From contig JAWQFJ010028274.1 in NCBI GenBank assembly GCA_034096865.1, forward strand, positions 2,501 through 35,000: DNA of 32,500 nt, in the 5' to 3' direction. The stretch is from Theodoxus fluviatilis (Eukaryota; Mollusca; Gastropoda; Cycloneritida; Neritidae). This document shows, one piece after another, positions 21,291 to 31,816 of the stretch; the stretch's first letter is position 1; each line of letters begins with the position of its first letter. Below the pieces are notes generated by a model. That model was not told the DNA's origin, ran no database searches, and saw nothing but the letters and a program-made list of their open reading frames with translations. The translations under genes were made by a program, and so were the position numbers.

Positions 21291-21436
21291 ATGACGGGAG
21301 ACGACGACGACACAATAAACAACGAACAACAACACAAAACCAATCATCATTATCCTTGTCGTCGTCGTCAACAACAGCAACAAGAGAGCAATTGTAACAA
21401 CAGACACAACGAGAACGACAGTACAGAACATGAGTT

Positions 21437-21814
21437 TGCTTGTCTGTTTGGAAGGGGGCTGACGACTTGTCTGTTTGGAAGGGGGCTGACGACTTGTCTG
21501 TTTGGAAGGGGGCTGACGACTTGTCTGTTTGGAAGGGGGCTGACGACTTGTCTGTTTGGAAGGGGGCTGACGACTTGTCTGTTTGGAAGGGGGCTGACGA
21601 CTTGTCTGTTTGGAAGGGGACTGACGACTTGTCTGTTTGGAAGGGGTCTGACGACTTGTCTGTTTGGAAGGGGGCTAACGCCTTGTCTGTTTGGAAGGGG
21701 GCTGACGCCTTGTCTGTTTGGAAGGGGGCTGACGACTTGTCTGTTTGAAGGGGGCTGACGACTTGTCTGTTTGGAAGGGGGCTGACGACTTGTCTGTTTG
21801 GAAGGGGGCTGACG
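21437..21814 (+). repeat. 27-bp minisatellite, 14 copies
   Basis: Unit GTCTGTTTGGAAGGGGGCTG plus ACGACTT, with few changes (one 26-bp copy near 21746; ACTGACG, TCTGACG and CTAACG variants). 27 is nine codons, which accounts for the open frames on both strands. Confidence 0.96.
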
Positions 21815-22912
21815 ACGACGGGACGAGACAGTTAACTCCATGGATACACGACTCCACACGTCATGACACACTTCACTCCGTTTTATTTGTCCACGAGCGA
21901 GTATGCAGCGTTCAAACGCCATTTCCCATACAGTGTACTACTGTCAAATATTGATCAGCTCTTAACACTGTCCAACAAATCCTCAAACTCATACATGTTG
22001 AGACTCCTTACTTATTTATCTGCACTTCTGCTGTGACATTCCTGTACATGCACATGCCATCGCGCGCAATGACTACATACACATTCTGGAATAATACGCG
22101 AGTACAGTAGAATCTCCAAATGACAGTCATTTGCAACATTCCAACAGCGCGTCGAATGAGCACTGATAACAGTGTGTAATTTGAGTCTCGTTGTCTGCAA
22201 CAAACTGACACGGACACTCATACACGTATGCTTAAGTGCAACACAATAGTCAGCAACTCAGCAATATTCAGTACAGCTGTCTGTGCTTAGACAAAACCAG
22301 CCCCAAAATGCTGCATTGATTAGCACTAACATGATATGCGTAATCTATATATATAAAATATCCATTTATACACACGTGCTCACACGCGTACTTACTCAAA
22401 ATACCCACTTTGCATCATGTGTATTGACAACATCTTCACCATACAAAATAGCTGTTTTATCACGGTATATAGGTAGAGTCCCATGCAAGTTATGCAAATA
22501 TTTTCTTTTCCCCTTCAAATAAAGCCCTCGAGAACCATTCAGTCCCAGACACTGACAACGGACAACGCTCGGCTTTCCTGCACGGCGAGAAAAGCACAAT
22601 CGGTCTACGCTGCAATGGTGTCGTATGCTGCCCGACTTTTTGTGTGCTGCCCACCATGGAATAAACAAAATGTCAGACTGTTAGTGAAAAACATTTGGCA
22701 GTGCTTCCAATTTTCTCTTCTTTCAAGCAATCCTGTGAGACTGCAGAGATGTTATCTTGCTCTGAAATTTAATTGAAACGCCATCCAGTAAACGAATTGT
22801 TTCAAGGGAAACAACTCTTCCGATCTACCCATCCAGCTGGTTTCCTAGTTAGCTCCCTTGTTTCATTGCCTCCAAAGGACCACGGGCACGCATTTGGAGC
22901 GCCTGTGAAAGG
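21815..22912. other. unique sequence, about 1.1 kb
   Basis: Ordinary AT-leaning DNA with no exon I can recognise on either strand. In particular, the missing C-terminal tubulin exon is not here. A small inverted repeat related to CAAGGGAGATAACTC lies at 22803-22860. Confidence 0.55.
22803..22860. repeat. short inverted repeat, MITE-like remnant
   Basis: CAAGGGAAACAACTC at 22803-22817 faces the complement of CAAGGGAGCTAAC at 22848-22860. Both resemble CAAGGGAGATAACTC found at 29288. The interior is only about 30 bases, so this would be a very short or deleted element. Confidence 0.35.
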
Positions 22913-23322
22913 ACAGTGGGTGGAGGGGCAGTGGGTGGAGGGGCAGTGGGTGGAGGGGCAGTGGGTGGAGGGGCAGTGGGTGGAAGGACAGTGGGTGGAG
23001 GGACAGTGGGTGGAGGGGCAGTGGGTGGAGGGGCAGTGGGTGGAGGGGCAGTGGGTGGAGGGCGTGTGAGGTGGAGGGGCATGGGTAGTGGGAGGGGCAG
23101 AGGGGGAGGGGCAGGGTGGAGGGGCAGTGGGTGGAGGGGCAGTGGGTGGAGGGGCAGTGGGTGGAGGGGCAGTGGGTGGAGGGGCAGTGGGTGGAGGGGC
23201 TGTGGGTGGAGGAGCAGTGGGTGGAGGGGCAGTGGGTGGAGGGGCAGTGGGTGGAGGGGCAGTGGGTGGAGGGGCAGTGGGTGGAGGGGCTGTGGGTGGA
23301 GGGGCAGTGGGTGGAGGGGCTG
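22913..23322 (+). repeat. 15-bp minisatellite (GTGGGTGGAGGGGCA), about 27 copies
   Basis: Tandem 15-bp units interrupted by a short irregular segment at about 23056-23115. The five-codon unit gives open frames on both strands that are not genes. Confidence 0.96.
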
Positions 23323-23964
23323 GGAGGCAGGTACAGTGTAAACATGCTTTGTTGTTCTTTGAGCGTGTCCATAGAAACACACCCCCCACCCCTCTCTCTC
23401 TCTCTCTCTCTCTAATTCACTCATTTCCCTTGTAAATAAAATCTATTTCAATTCTTTTTCTTCTTCTTCTCTCTCTCCTTCAATTTTACCACACAGCAAG
23501 CTCGAATGTTAGATCACACCACAGACTTTTGACAACTTCTGTATTTGGCCAGACTAATAAACAGCAGAAAATGTTTTCTCCTCAGCCATCAATAAACAGC
23601 AGTCTGCAATTTTGTTTACAACGCCCCCCTCCCTGTTGAAGACAAAAACTGCAGATACATGAATTCCACACGAGCAGGTTTCCAACTGATAGCTTCCTCT
23701 TGTCTCTTATTGATTCCAAGAAGTTTGGATCTGCTGCAACAAGAAAAAAGTCTACTCTTTCACTTGCTGTGCAGTAAGAATAGTTTTAAAAATTTAATAC
23801 AATGAAAGAAAGGAAAAGCATGAAGAAAATAATACAAAAGTTTGTTTGGGACATAATCATATGGCACGAATTATAGGATTTACTATCTTAAATAAATATG
23901 ACCTGTTGCATGGCTAAACTGTTTTTATTGCATTGGCACTTCTTCTGACGCAGTCCAGAAACAT
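23323..23964. other. unique AT-rich sequence with CT tract
   Basis: Contains a (CT)n run at about 23390-23415 and a TTC/TCT tract at 23450-23480, otherwise AT-rich DNA. A minus-strand AATAAA lies at 23929-23924. No exon is recognised. It could be the 3' end region of the minus-strand NIT2 transcript, but that is inference. Confidence 0.4.
23924..23929 (-). terminator. minus-strand AATAAA polyadenylation hexamer
   Basis: TTTATT on the + strand. It is the first AATAAA I see downstream of the NIT2 stop codon (28620) on the minus strand. If used, the NIT2 3' UTR would be about 4.7 kb and mostly minisatellite. Confidence 0.3.
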
Positions 23965-25509
23965 TCGTCTGCCTGAATAGTGAATAGGGCTGGGTTATCA
24001 CTGATCACAGTGGTGTCTGCCTGAATAGTGAATAGGGCTGGGTTATCACTGATCACAGTGGTGTCTGCCTGAATAGTGAATAGGGCTGGGTTATCACTGA
24101 TCACAGTGGTGTCTGCCTGAATAGTGAATAGGGCTGGGTTATCACTGATCACAGTGGTGTCTGCCTGAATAGTGAATAGGGCTGGGTTATCACTGATCAC
24201 AGTGGTGTCTGCCTGAATAGTGAATAGGGCTGGGTTATCACTGATCACAGTGGTGTCTGCCTGAATAGTGAATAGGGCTGGGTTATCACTGATCACAGTG
24301 GTGTCTGCCTGAATAGTGAATAGGGCTGGGTTATCACTGATCACAGTGGTGTCTGCCTGAATAGTGAATAGGGCTGGGTTATCACTGATCACAGTGGTGT
24401 CTGCCTGAATAGTGAATAGGGCTGGGTTATCACTGATCACAGTGGTGTCTGCCTGAATAGTGAATAGGGCTGGGTTATCACTGATCACAGTGGTGTCTGC
24501 CTGAATAGTGAATAGGGCTGGGTTATCACTGATCACAGTGGTGTCTGCCTGAATAGTGAATAGGGCTGGGTTATCACTGATCACAGTGGTGTCTGCCTGA
24601 ATAGTGAATAGGGCTGGGTTATCACTGATCACAGTGGTGTCTGCCTGAATAGTGAATAGGGCTGGGTTATCACTGATCACAGTGGTGTCTGCCTGAATAG
24701 TGAATAGGGCTGGGTTATCACTGATCACAGTGGTGTCTGCCTGAATAGTGAATAGGGCTGGGTTATCACTGATCACAGTGGTGTCTGCCTGAATAGTGAA
24801 TAGGGCTGGGTTATCACTGATCACAGTGGTGTCTGCCTGAATAGTGAATAGGGCTGGGTTATCACTGATCACAGTGGTGTCTGCCTGAATAGTGAATAGG
24901 GCTGGGTTATCACTGATCACAGTGGTGTCTGCCTGAATAGTGAATAGGGCTGGGTTATCACTGATCACAGTGGTGTCTGCCTGAATAGTGAATAGGGCTG
25001 GGTTATCACTGATCACAGTGGTGTCTGCCTGAATAGTGAATAGGGCTGGGTTATCACTGATCACAGTGGTGTCTGCCTGAATAGTGAATAGGGCTGGGTT
25101 ATCACTGATCACAGTGGTGTCTGCCTGAATAGTGAATAGGGCTGGGTTATCACTGATCACAGTGGTGTCTGCCTGAATAGTGAATAGGGCTGGGTTATCA
25201 CTGATCACAGTGGTGTCTGCCTGAATAGTGAATAGGGCTGGGTTATCACTGATCACAGTGGTGTCTGCCTGAATAGTGAATAGGGCTGGGTTATCACTGA
25301 TCACAGTGGTGTCTGCCTGAATAGTGAATAGGGCTGGGTTATCACTGATCACAGTGGTGTCTGCCTGAATAGTGAATAGGGCTGGGTTATCACTGATCAC
25401 AGTGGTGTCTGCCTGAATAGTGAATAGGGCTGGGTTATCACTGATCACAGTGGTGTCTGCCTGAATAGTCAATAGGGCTGGGTTATCACTGATCACAGTG
25501 GTGTCTGCC
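23965..25509 (+). repeat. 48-bp minisatellite, 32 nearly identical copies
   Basis: Unit GTCTGCCTGAATAGTGAATA, GGGCTGGGTTATCACTGATC, ACAGTGGT. Reading through the array I find only one variant base (AATAGTC for AATAGTG near 25469). 48 is 16 codons and one minus frame is open throughout (25517-23925, GTG start, stop TAA just outside the array). Coding is not supported by anything else. Confidence 0.97.
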
Positions 25510-25577
25510 CAGAGCACCTAGCTGGGCGCACATGAGAAACTATCACACTGATTAAACCACCAAAACCAGCAAGGAGA

Positions 25578-25858
25578 TCCGCGTCTGTGTATGGACTGCT
25601 TCACACCATGCTTGCAACTAGTGTCTGTGTATGGACTGCTTCACACCATGCTTGCAACCAGTGTCTGTGTATGGACTGCTTCACACCATGCTTGCAACCA
25701 GTGTCTGTGTATGGACTGCTTCGCACCATGCTTGCAACCAGTGTCTGTGTATGGACTGCTTCACACCATGCTTGCAACCAGTGTCTGTGTATGGACTGCT
25801 TCACACCATGCTTGCAACCAGTGTCTGTGTATGGACTGCTTCGCACCATGCTTGCAAC
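25578..25858 (+). repeat. 40-bp minisatellite, 7 copies
   Basis: Unit GTGTCTGTGTATGGACTGCT plus TCACACCATGCTTGCAACCA; some copies have TCGCACC. Frames on either strand cycle through it and are not genes. Confidence 0.96.
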
Positions 25859-25934
25859 AGTCCCAGGGAGATTACTTTCCAAGTTTGGTTGTATTTTCCA
25901 CTTCTAAAGAAATGAGGCTTCAAGGATCAGGGAA

Positions 25935-26212
25935 GGTAGGGGTGGGGGTGGGGGGTGGGGTGGGGGGTGGAATTGGGTCAAGGTGGGGGGTGGAATTGGG
26001 TCAAGATGGGGGTGTTGTGTGGAACTGGGTCAAGGTGGGGTCGTTGTGTGGAATTGGGTCAAGGTGGGAGTGGGGGGTGGGGGTGGAATTGCGTCAAGGT
26101 GGGGGGTGGAATTGGGTCAAGGTGGAGGGTGGAATTGGGTCAAGGGTGTGAATTGAGTCAAGGTGGGGTCGTTGTGTGGAATTGGGTCAAGGTGGGAGTG
26201 GGGGGGGGGGGG
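25935..26212 (+). repeat. irregular G-rich repeat (GGAATTGGGTCAAGGTGGGG)
   Basis: About ten copies of a core GGAATTGGGTCAAGGTGG separated by variable G/GT runs, so the period is uneven at roughly 20-50 bp. Confidence 0.9.
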
Positions 26213-26425
26213 TGAGAGGGGATGTGCATAAAGACAGCGTGGGAGAAAGGCACACATCCTACTGCTGGCCTCTCCAGTCAAAAAGCCCTAGAAAGTGGCA
26301 GGGCGGGTGGGAAGGGAGAGACAGCGCTAATGCTCCTGTAAAGAAGTGGGGTGAGAAATCTGCAAACAGGTTAGAGTAGCTTGAGAGAAGCCCTGGCACT
26401 TGCTCCCTCTGTGAGAGCAGCATGA
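26213..26425. other. short unique segment
   Basis: About 210 bases of non-repetitive DNA between two arrays. It lies downstream of the NIT2 stop on that gene's strand, so it may belong to the 3' UTR. No poly(A) hexamer is seen on the minus strand here. Confidence 0.4.
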
Positions 26426-28650
26426 CTAGGTCTGTGCAGTGTAGAGGTCGCTGTCTAGGACTGCAGGTCCTGTACAGTGTAGAGGTCGCTGTCTAGGATT
26501 CCAGGTCCTGTACAGTGTAGAGGTCGCTGTCTAGGACTGCAGGTCCTGTACAGTGTAGAGGTCGCTGTCTAGGACTGCAGGTCCTGTACAGTGTAGAGGT
26601 CGCTGTCTAGGACTGCAGGTCCTGTACAGTGTAGAGGTCGCTGTCTAGGACTGCAGGTCCTGTACAGTGTAGAGGTCGCTGTCTAGGACTGCAGGTCCTG
26701 TACAGTGTAGAGGTCGCTGTCTAGGACTGCAGGTCCTGTACAGTGTAGAGGTCGCTGTCTAGGACTGCAGGTCCTGTACAGTGTAGAGGTCGCTGTCTAG
26801 GACTGCAGGTCCTGTACAGTGTAGAGGTCGCTGTCTAGGACTGCAGGTCCTGTACAGTGTAGAGGTCGCTGTCTAGGACTGCAGGTCCTGTACAGTGTAG
26901 AGGTCGCTGTCTAGGATTCCAGGTCCTGTACAGTGTAGAGGTCGCTGTCTAGGACTGCAGGTCCTGTACAGTGTAGAGGTCGCTGTCTAGGACTGCAGGT
27001 CCTGTACAGTGTAGAGGTCGCTGTCTAGGATGCAGGTCCTGTACAGTGTAGAGGTCGCTGTCTAGGACTGCAGGTCCTGTACAGTGTAGAGGTCGCTGTC
27101 TAGGACTGCAGGTCCTGTACAGTGTAGAGGTCGCTGTCTAGGACTGCAGGTCCTGTACAGTGTAGAGGTCGCTGTCTAGGACTGCAGGTCCTGTACAGTG
27201 TAGAGGTCGCTGTCTAGGACTGCAGGTCCTGTACAGTGTAGAGGTCGCTGTCTAGGACTGCAGGTCCTGTACAGTGTAGAGGTCGCTGTCTAGGACTGCA
27301 GGTCCTGTACAGTGTAGAGGTCGCTGTCTAGGACTGCAGGTCCTGTACAGTGTAGAGGTCGCTGTCTAGGACTGCAGGTCCTGTACAGTGTAGAGGTCGC
27401 TGTCTAGGACTGCAGGTCCTGTACAGTGTAGAGGTCGCTGTCTAGGACTGCAGGTCCTGTACAGTGTAGAGGTCGCTGTCTAGGACTGCAGGTCCTGTAC
27501 AGTGTAGAGGTCGCTGTCTAGGACTGCAGGTCCTGTACAGTGTAGAGGTCGCTGTCTAGGACTGCAGGTCCTGTACAGTGTAGAGGTCGCTGTCTAGGAC
27601 TGCAGGTCCTGTACAGTGTAGAGGTCGCTGTCTAGGACTGCAGGTCCTGTACAGTGTAGAGGTCGCTGTCTAGGACTGCAGGTCCTGTACAGTGTAGAGG
27701 TCGCTGTCTAGGACTGCAGGTCCTGTACAGTGTAGAGGTCGCTGTCTAGGACTGCAGGTCCTGTACAGTGTAGAGGTCGCTGTCTAGGACTGCAGGTCCT
27801 GTACAGTGTAGAGGTCGCTGTCTAGGACTGCAGGTCCTGTACAGTGTAGAGGTCGCTGTCTAGGACTGCAGGTCCTGTACAGTGTAGAGGTCGCTGTCTA
27901 GGACTGCAGGTCCTGTACAGTGTAGAGGTCGCTGTCTAGGACTGCAGGTCCTGTACAGTGTAGAGGTCGCTGTCTAGGACTGCAGGTCCTGTACAGTGTA
28001 GAGGTCGCTGTCTAGGACTGCAGGTCCTGTACAGTGTAGAGGTCGCTGTCTAGGACTGCAGGTCCTGTACAGTGTAGAGGTCGCTGTCTAGGACTGCAGG
28101 TCCTGTACAGTGTAGAGGTCGCTGTCTAGGACTGCAGGTCCTGTACAGTGTAGAGGTCGCTGTCTAGGACTGCAGGTCCTGTACAGTGTAGAGGTCGCTG
28201 TCTAGGACTGCAGGTCCTGTACAGTGTAGAGGTCGCTGTCTAGGACTGCAGGTCCTGTACAGTGTAGAGGTCGCTGTCTAGGACTGCAGGTCCTGTACAG
28301 TGTAGAGGTCGCTGTCTAGGATTCCAGGTCCTGTACAGTGTAGAGGTCGCTGTCTAGGACTGCAGGTCCTGTACAGTGTAGAGGTCGCTGTCTAGGACTG
28401 CAGGTCCTGTACAGTGTAGAGGTCGCTGTCTAGGACTGCAGGTCCTGTACAGTGTAGAGGTCGCTGTCTAGGACTGCAGGTCCTGTACAGTGTAGTGGTC
28501 GCTGTCTAGGAGTGCAGGTCCTGTACAGTGTAGAGGTCGCTGTCTAGGACTGCAGGTCATGTACAGTGTAGAGGTCGCTGTCTAGGACTGCAGGTCCTGT
28601 ACAGTGTAGAGGTCGCTGTCTAGGACTGCAGGTCCTGTACAGTGTAGAGG
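26426..28650 (-). repeat. 38-bp minisatellite expanded from the last NIT2 coding exon, about 58 copies
   Basis: On the minus strand each unit reads GACCTCTACACTGTACAGGA, CCTGCAGTCCTAGACAGC. The gene-proximal copy is the end of the NIT2 coding sequence (codons for DLYTVQDLQS and the TAG stop). The array then runs downstream as 3' UTR or flank. Variants are rare: ATTCC for ACTGC near 26497, 26915 and 28321, one 37-bp unit near 27028, and a few single changes at 28494-28557. Confidence 0.95.
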
Positions 28651-28711
28651 TCGCTGCGTGCCTGCTTCCTGATGGGAATCTGCTCCCTCACCTGCTCCAC
28701 CATACTCAGGT
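28620..28711 (-). CDS. omega-amidase/NIT2-like, last coding exon (partial gene)
   Basis: NIT2 is a carbon-nitrogen hydrolase (nitrilase superfamily) that hydrolyses alpha-ketoglutaramate and alpha-ketosuccinamate, products of glutamine and asparagine transamination. On the minus strand an acceptor CTCTGCAG precedes AC CTG AGT ATG..., giving (D)LSMVEQVREQIP, then IRKQARSDLYTVQDLQS and TAG at 28622-28620. The pattern QIP, a few residues, Q.RSDLY is the conserved end of NIT2 proteins. The exon begins with two bases of a split Asp codon, matching the one base left by the upstream exon. The last 31 bases of the exon are the first unit of the 38-bp array. The catalytic Glu-Lys-Cys triad lies in exons outside the window. 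Confidence 0.85.
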
Positions 28712-29287
28712 CTGCAGAGAGATGGACAGACAGCAAGAGTGAGAGTTCAGAGGACAAATATGGAGATATACAGGTATGGTGAATATCTGTATAAAAAAAA
28801 CAAAAACAATTTCCAATCATCAGAAAGGGGGAAAAAGTGGGGGGAAAATCAGAGAAGCGTCAATAAATGAAGAAGACAAATGCCAGGAAGGATGAAGAAT
28901 CTGACGCAGGAAGAGACAGAACCATCACTCATCACACTGGGGAGCACTCTGACGGCACACTCCCCCGCCACGGATGCCACCATTTCTCCTTATGGTTCAC
29001 ATTCCAAAACTAGACAACAGACAGCCTAAAAAAAAATCATAGATTGCTCCTTGGGTGAAACCCTAAACTTGCACCAAATTTCATCCAAGCCTGTGAATTG
29101 TGATGGACTTGTTGAGTTATTGCACACACAGAATAACTTACGCACACAACCACCAACCAAAAACAAAACTTTCTTGGTGGATAACAAGACAAAATGTGTC
29201 ACTCTTAATGTCCTGTATCACTCCTAACCACTCCTGTGGCTAAATCATATGCCGCATGTAACCACTCGTGATTCTCCACCTCAATAT
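28712..29287. other. NIT2 last-intron sequence with a TE-like tail
   Basis: AT-rich intron DNA. At about 29060-29165 the stretch CACCAAATTTCATCCAAGCC ... TGAGTTATTGCACACACA resembles a widespread invertebrate repeat tail. The rest shows no gene. Confidence 0.4.
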
Positions 29288-30641
29288 CAAGGGAGATAAC
29301 TCTGGCGAGAAGCTCTCCAGGGACTGCTGGGAATTTCTGCGCTACTTCCGCTTGGTTAGTGTGTCTCTGTGAATTTTTTCAACAGATTTCGATCAATTTC
29401 TATTGAGTTAATTGGGTTTTTTGCTCATTTTTTGGTGGGAGTTCTCCATTGCGACGATGGCGGACAAAAATACCTACTATGGTTCGGGCAGTGATGAGTT
29501 TTTTTATCGAAATGGTTCGATCTAGACATGTTAAGCCCTAACTTAATAGCCCGAACGGTTGCTCGGCGAAAGGCCCGAACAGCTTTCGCCCGACCAAATC
29601 GTTTGGCCCGAACTGTGTTCGTCCTTAACTGCCCGTGCTCCGTGCGCGCCGAACACCCCGACAGCTAGCTCGCTCTGGTTCGGCGAGAACGTGTCGGGCA
29701 AATATTTGCTCGCAGCGCATGTTTTGGGAGCTGGCTTCTCATTGGCTGAGAAACCGACTCTTCTGACGAGGAGGAGCGAGTACTTTTGAGAAAGCACAAT
29801 TAAATGGCGGAGATGCCTGCCGGTTCGCACAGAAAACGATGTATTTGGGGATACTAGAAACCCATCCGAAGAAAATGTAAGCCATGAACAGCATTAATTT
29901 ATCAAAGCTGTATGTTGAATGCATCAATAGGTCGTGAAAGCGCTCACATTTTACAACTGGAAATGCAGGTCAACGCGATTCGCGAGAGTACGAGGCTCTA
30001 GTCGCCCGACATATGCGTGCTCTATTGAGTACGAACGCAGGTACGGCGAGATCCCCCGAATGCCGGTTTACCGTGCAGGCGTCTCGGCGCGCTCTATTGA
30101 GAACGAACGCAGTTTCGGCGAGAACCCCGAACGACGGTTCTCCCGACTGACAGTCGGGCTATTAAGTTAGGGCTTCAGACTTGAAGAGTCGGCTCAGCAT
30201 GATGTAATGGTTTCCTGTGTCCACACAAATGATATATCGGACTTACATGTGCAAATTATTTTGACTCCGTCATTGGATGATGATTTCAGAATCGCCGAAT
30301 GGTCAGACACTGTTGAGGAGTTTGCTAATGATCCTTTTGTTGAAGCTGTTGTTCCACAAATATCACTTGGACTTGATGCAGAATCAGTAGCATATTTTCT
30401 GCAACTCGCTCTAGAGGAAATGTTCGTCATGATCCATGACTAGACTTTAGGCAGGGCAGAATGGCAATGGATCAATCATCAAGGCCGTCAATCAATCTCA
30501 TCCTGTAGGAGGTCAGCCAGCAATCGCCGATGTTATGTTGAGGAATTACCCAATTTTTATATTCATAGAAAACTATTTTTTGGTCTATTTCCATTTATTT
30601 ACCTGTAATTATGCTAGTTATATGCAAATAAAGCAAATAAA
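29288..30641 (+). pseudogene. intronless gene-like unit split by a MITE, in the NIT2 intron (antisense)
   Basis: I do not recognise the protein. Parts in order on the + strand: CAAGGGAGATAACTC at 29288; an ATG in an excellent context (GACGATGG, 29457) opening MADKNTYYGSGSDEFF; a run of seven Ts (29499-29505) after which the starting frame ends at a TAG; a 20-bp-TIR element at 29535-30173; then an open frame to TAG at 30441-30443 whose C-terminal half is acidic and ordinary in composition (DDDFRIAEWSDTVEEF, ALEEMFVMIHD); and two AATAAA hexamers (30627-30632, 30636-30641). With the MITE removed to one TTAA, the frame before the insertion continues without a stop into the downstream frame. One base in the T-run separates it from the ATG frame. 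Total length would be near 115 residues. It may be a retrocopy, a small transposon gene or a damaged host gene. Confidence 0.45.
29535..30173. mobile_element. MITE with 20-bp perfect TIRs and TTAA-like flanks
   Basis: Left end GCCCTAACTTAATAGCCCGA (29535-29554) is exactly inverted at 30154-30173. The flanks are TTAA (29531-29534) and TTCA (30174-30177), fitting a piggyBac-type TTAA target with one mutation. The interior is rich in GCCCGAAC and CGGTTCG motifs and contains a 72-bp imperfect direct duplication (GCTCTATTGAG at 30019 and 30091). No transposase frame is present. The superfamily assignment is an inference. Confidence 0.75.
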
Positions 30642-30944
30642 AATATCAAAAACACTCTGTACTTGATCTTAGAATGACCAACATTCATTTTTCACTACAA
30701 TTTTCTTATAGATCCATACAATAGAAGTTTTAATTTTTTTTTAACAAATCAACCGTGTTATGTGTCATTTTCTCTAACAGCTTACAGGACTGGGGCTTGT
30801 ACTTGTAAAATTCCTTAAAGGACGTTCAGAGTTAAATTCAGAAGTTTCTGCCTCAATCCATCTTAAAATCATTGGTTTGCACCAATGATCAAGGTTCCAG
30901 TTGTATAATACATATGAGATGGACTACTTTGATGGCAAAAACAA
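30444..30944. other. AT-rich intron sequence
   Basis: Holds the 3' trailer and two AATAAA hexamers of the preceding unit, then about 300 bases of AT-rich DNA with no gene signal. Confidence 0.5.
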
Positions 30945-30957
30945 CACAAACACACAC

Positions 30958-31002
<45 letters not shown>

Positions 31003-31032
31003 GAGAGAGCGAGACAGACAGACAGACAGACA

Positions 31033-31074
<42 letters not shown>

Positions 31075-31124
31075 GACAGACAGACACATACACAGACAGA
31101 CACACACACAGACAGACAGACAAA

Positions 31125-31182
<58 letters not shown>

Positions 31183-31288
31183 GACAGATATACACACAGA
31201 CAGACAGACACACACACAGACAGACAGACACACACACAGACAGACAGACACACACACAGACAGACGGACAGACACACACACAGACAGA
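30945..31288 (+). repeat. (CA)n / (GACA)n compound microsatellite
   Basis: Alternating CA and GACA blocks just downstream of the NIT2 penultimate exon on that gene's strand. Part of the GACACACACA pattern recurs with period about 28 at 31193-31280. Confidence 0.95.
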
Positions 31289-31315
31289 GAAGCAAACCAT
31301 AGCTGAAGTTCTCAC

Positions 31316-31371
31316 CAATGTCAGCGTACACAATAGTCTCCTCATGCTCTGTGGTGGCCACCACTTCCCCC
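31316..31371 (-). CDS. omega-amidase/NIT2-like, penultimate coding exon
   Basis: On the minus strand, acceptor CTGTCTTGCAG is followed by 56 bases: one base completing a codon, 18 codons reading GEVVATTEHEETIVYADI, and one G before donor GTGAG (31315-31311). In NIT2 proteins the corresponding segment follows a Trp (..NPW-GEV..) and precedes the DL.....IR.QIP segment, just as here. The G joins AC of the last exon to make Asp, so phase agrees across a 2.6-kb intron. The short length and clean splice sites inside GACA repeats argue for a real exon. Upstream exons are beyond 32500. Confidence 0.82.
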
Positions 31372-31388
31372 CTGCAAGACAGAGTGGT

Positions 31389-31395
31389 GACAGTC

Positions 31396-31484
<89 letters not shown>

Positions 31485-31493
31485 CATACAGAC
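31389..31493 (+). repeat. (GACA)n microsatellite
   Basis: About 26 tetranucleotide copies immediately upstream of the NIT2 penultimate exon. On the transcribed strand it is (CTGT)n, so it supplies the polypyrimidine tract before the acceptor. Confidence 0.95.
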
Positions 31494-31688
31494 AGGATCC
31501 AAAATGTTATTCTACCCATGTAATGAAACTAGTACCTAGCATGCACAATTAATCAAATGATAAAACTTTCTACCAGGAATAGACATTTTCCCACCATCCC
31601 TTACTGTCTGACAAGAAAAAAAAAGAGAAATTGTCTATAAAAGTGTTACAGCATAATGAAATGACTTCAATACAGTATGTTCTTATTC

Positions 31689-31759
31689 ACCTCTCTCTCT
31701 CCCTCCCTCTCTCTCACCCCCCCCCCCCTCTCTCTCTCTCTGTCTCTCTCTCTCTCTCT

Positions 31760-31816
<57 letters not shown>

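Noticed and set aside
20480..21431. Long Ser/Pro/Leu- and Arg/Glu/Gly-rich open frames
   Set aside because: Artefacts of the AGG purine tract, present in several phases on both strands.
21815..22912. Candidate location of the missing tubulin C-terminal exon
   Set aside because: No reading frame on the + strand resembles the VDEQM... segment or an acidic tail, and the base composition is unlike the GC-rich exons.
25587..26215. Cys-rich + strand open frames over the 40-bp array
   Set aside because: All frames cycle through the same 40-bp unit, then run into G-rich repeat. No independent coding evidence.
12985..28650. CRISPR-like arrays of regular direct repeats
   Set aside because: Units are contiguous with no unique spacers, there are no cas genes, and the surrounding genes are eukaryotic.
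30869..31502. Cys/Val- and Thr/His-rich open frames near the NIT2 exon
   Set aside because: Translations of CA/GACA repeats. Only the 56-base exon at 31316-31371 has non-repeat coding sequence and splice sites.
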